From: Deltaproteobacteria bacterium
GTDB taxonomy: Bacteria; Acidobacteriota; Thermoanaerobaculia; Multivoradales; JAHZIX01
DNA: 64,000 nucleotides
Direction of reading: 5' to 3'
NCBI GenBank assembly: GCA_022601195.1
Contig: JAHZIX010000017.1
Location: forward strand, 124,001-188,000
Below, in pieces: positions 62,218-64,000 of this stretch. The notes beneath the pieces were generated by a model. That model did not search any database. It saw only the letters and a list, made by a program, of their open reading frames with translations, and was not told the origin of the DNA. The first letter of the stretch is position 1, and the number at the start of each line of letters is the position of its first letter. Position numbers and translations under genes: made by a program.

Positions 62218-64000
62218 GAGGCGTTTCATGCGACGGGCTAGGCCGTTGCGGGAGATGCCTAGAAGCTCGGCAGCCCGGATTTGGATGCCATCAGCAGCCT
62301 TTAGGGCTTCCCGGATGGTGCTCTTTTCCACGGCTTCCAGCCGCTCTCGAAGAAGTAGAGAGGCGGTTGGTGCTGCCTCCTTCCGTTCCCCCGTGGATTC
62401 CACCTGCCGGTTCTCGTTCGATTCTCGGATTTCCGCGGAGAGCAGCCCTGAGTCGATCACCTGACCGGGGTCAGCGCGGAGCACCAGCCGCTGGATCTCG
62501 TGCTCGAGCTCGCGAATATTCCCCGGCCAATCATAGGCCAGTAGACCCCGGAGAGCTGCCAAGCTCAGGCCTCGGGGGAATACGCCTCGTTTGCGGGCGA
62601 AGCGGCGCAGGAAGTGTTCCGCGAACAGGGGAAGGTCTTCCCGGCAAGCCCTCAGGGGAGGAATCTCGAGAATGTAGCCAGTGAGCCGGAAGTAAAGGTC
62701 CTGCCGGAAGTGACCGTCCCGGATTGCCTGACGCAGGTCCGCATTGGTGGCTGCCAGAATTCGCACGTCGATGGCCTGGGGGTGACCTCCCAAGGGCTGG
62801 ATCTCTTTTTCTTGGAGAGCCCGAAGAAGTTTCGCCTGGAGATTCAAAGGGAGCTCTCCGATCTCGTCGAGAAAGAGGCTTCCACCTTCGGCAGCCGCGA
62901 AATGGCCAACCCGAGCCGTGACCCCAGTCGCCGTTCCCTTGGTGATGCCAAAGAGCTCCGCTTCCAACAGCTCATCGGGAAGAGCAGCGCAGTTGACGGA
63001 GATCAAGGGCTGGTTTCGGCGCGGCGAAGAGCGGTGAATCACCGAGGCGAAGACTCCCTTGCCAACGCCGGTGGAGCCGGTGAGGAGAACGGATACATCT
63101 TCCGGGGCGACCCTCTCCAATTGGCGAAAGAGAGCCAGAAGAGGTGGGGAGGATCCGGCTAGAAACCCCTCCGGGAGGTTGAGGGATTGAGGCTGTTTCG
63201 CTTCCGGAGGCGAAACCTGCTGTCCGTCCGAATCTCGAGGAGCGAAGGCTTCGAACATTCGGATGAGAATTCTCAGCAGGATTCTGCGTTCGTCGTTCTC
63301 TTCGCCATTTCCCCACAGCACCAGGGCGAGCCGCTGATCTTGCCGGGAGGGTTGCATCGCGACTTGGTACTGGATCCCCGGCGTCTCGTCGGTCATGCCG
63401 GATCGAACCCAGGTCGGCCCAAGAATTTTCCGGTCCTCCGGTTCCAGGAATGCCTCCTGGGGGGGATGACTGGGAAGAAGGCCCCAGCTGTGGAGCACCA
63501 AGGGTGGTTTCTGACCGGAAACTTCCACCAGGCAACAACCTTGAAAACCCAGAGATTCGCCCAAGCATCTTAGAGCGTTGGAGGCGTCTCCCAGGGCTAG
63601 TGCACTCCCCATCTCATCCAAAAGCCGAAGCGAAGAAGCTGCGGCCGAGTCTCTGAAGTTGTGAGAGGTCTCCAAGGCCGTGACCTCGGACCACAGGCTG
63701 GACATCTTCGTTGGTTCCCGGTTCGCAGAGGGCAGATTCCCCAGGGAGATGGCGACGGTGGCATCGTCGGATCTGAGGGATTGGAGAGTCAATGCCACCG
63801 GACCGAAGCGAAGCTCGGCTCCTTCGAGAGCCGCCGCCCGCCGTACTCTCTGGCCATCGACGAAGGTTCCGTTTCGGCTGCCTCTATCTTCGATCACCAG
63901 ACCTCCTTGCTGAATGACCAAGAGCGCATGCTGCCGGGAGACGCCATGGGCGGACAACCGCAGATCGCTCCCGGGGGAGCTGCCGACGCGGATCTCTCCA
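62206..64000 (-). CDS. FHA domain, AAA+ and Fis-type HTH transcriptional regulator (partial)
   Basis: At least 597 residues; the N-terminus lies beyond the window end, and the frame stays open to 64000 (GEIRVGSSPGSDLRLSAHGVSRQHALL). FHA domain with GVSRQHALLVI and GSRNGTFVDGQRV, then a GAF-like region, then the AAA+ core of sigma54-type activators: Walker A TGSTGVGKGVFAS, Walker B GGSLFLDEIGELPLNLQAKLLRALQE, R-finger region YFRLTGYILEIPPLR. The GAFTGA loop is replaced by GTATGV (ELFGITKGTATGVTARVG). A Fis-like HTH ends the protein (IQIRAAELLGISRNGLARRMKRLGLS). Presumably responds to Ser/Thr phosphorylation via FHA. Confidence 0.92.
   Translation of the reverse strand, partial: GEIRVGSSPGSDLRLSAHGVSRQHALLVIQQGGLVIEDRGSRNGTFVDGQRVRRAAALEGAELRFGPVALTLQSLRSDDATVAISLGNLPSANREPTKMSSLWSEVTALETSHNFRDSAAASSLRLLDEMGSALALGDASNALRCLGESLGFQGCCLVEVSGQKPPLVLHSWGLLPSHPPQEAFLEPEDRKILGPTWVRSGMTDETPGIQYQVAMQPSRQDQRLALVLWGNGEENDERRILLRILIRMFEAFAPRDSDGQQVSPPEAKQPQSLNLPEGFLAGSSPPLLALFRQLERVAPEDVSVLLTGSTGVGKGVFASVIHRSSPRRNQPLISVNCAALPDELLEAELFGITKGTATGVTARVGHFAAAEGGSLFLDEIGELPLNLQAKLLRALQEKEIQPLGGHPQAIDVRILAATNADLRQAIRDGHFRQDLYFRLTGYILEIPPLRACREDLPLFAEHFLRRFARKRGVFPRGLSLAALRGLLAYDWPGNIRELEHEIQRLVLRADPGQVIDSGLLSAEIRESNENRQVESTGERKEAAPTASLLLRERLEAVEKSTIREALKAADGIQIRAAELLGISRNGLARRMKRLGLS

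Overview
The window reads as one continuous piece of a Gram-negative bacterial chromosome of moderately high GC, densely packed with core genes. The best guess at its origin is Acidobacteriota (Thermoanaerobaculia/Holophagae-like). Lipid A synthesis and export genes (lpxB, msbA), an OprP-type porin and a lipoprotein show an outer membrane. A VWFA-related protein of the acidobacterial type and a DUF6677-like protein point to that phylum. The phylum call is inference from gene families, because there is no rRNA here. I see no insertion sequence, prophage, integrase or CRISPR array.

Layout. 1-2.9 kb, minus strand: a MshEN/GAF-like protein, HU and a site-2 protease. 3.2-9.2 kb: TPR protein, LolB-like lipoprotein, spoVG, tRNA-Gln, prs, rplY/ctc and pth. 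9.3-13.9 kb: membrane pyrophosphatase, rpsF-rpsR-rplI and a methyltransferase. 14-25.9 kb: a class A PBP, uvrB, a VWA-like TPR protein, an O-methyltransferase-like protein, uvrC, and a DUF4388/J-like/TPR protein. 26-32.1 kb: RNase P RNA, LD-carboxypeptidase, a cNMP/FHA protein, recG, a glycosyltransferase with a decayed copy of its 3' end, and a four-helix membrane protein. 32.5-35.7 kb: a large hybrid histidine kinase. 35.8-39.6 kb: a flavin cluster (FMN-binding protein, porin, ApbE, divergent b-type-cytochrome-like protein). 39.9-43.5 kb: scpA-scpB-rluB-cmk. 44-50.4 kb: rpsA, an IHF/HU-like gene, two small membrane proteins, lpxB-msbA. 50.4-54.5 kb: yicC-gmk-rpoZ-coaBC-udg. 54.5-59.7 kb: a BTAD-type regulator, two glycosyltransferases and a threonine synthase-like enzyme. 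60.1-64 kb: a large Cys-rich exported protein with a C-terminal beta-barrel, and an FHA/AAA+/Fis regulator that runs off the window.

How the genes work together. Most blocks are conserved housekeeping operons: ribosome assembly, nucleotide-excision repair, chromosome condensation, nucleotide supply, and lipid A synthesis followed by export. The most system-like accessory unit is the flavin cluster. ApbE would attach FMN covalently to the exported FMN-binding protein, the porin would open the outer membrane, and the divergent four-helix protein with histidines in its helices could feed electrons. A 21-bp palindrome between the divergent units is a candidate operator.

Across the window, several genes have a -10-like hexamer only 5-7 nt before the start codon (3185, 16435, 16658, 32472, 39950, perhaps 20702). 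This suggests that leaderless transcripts are common in this organism. Other genes (rpsA, rpoZ, the 60 kb gene) have classical promoters and Shine-Dalgarno leaders.
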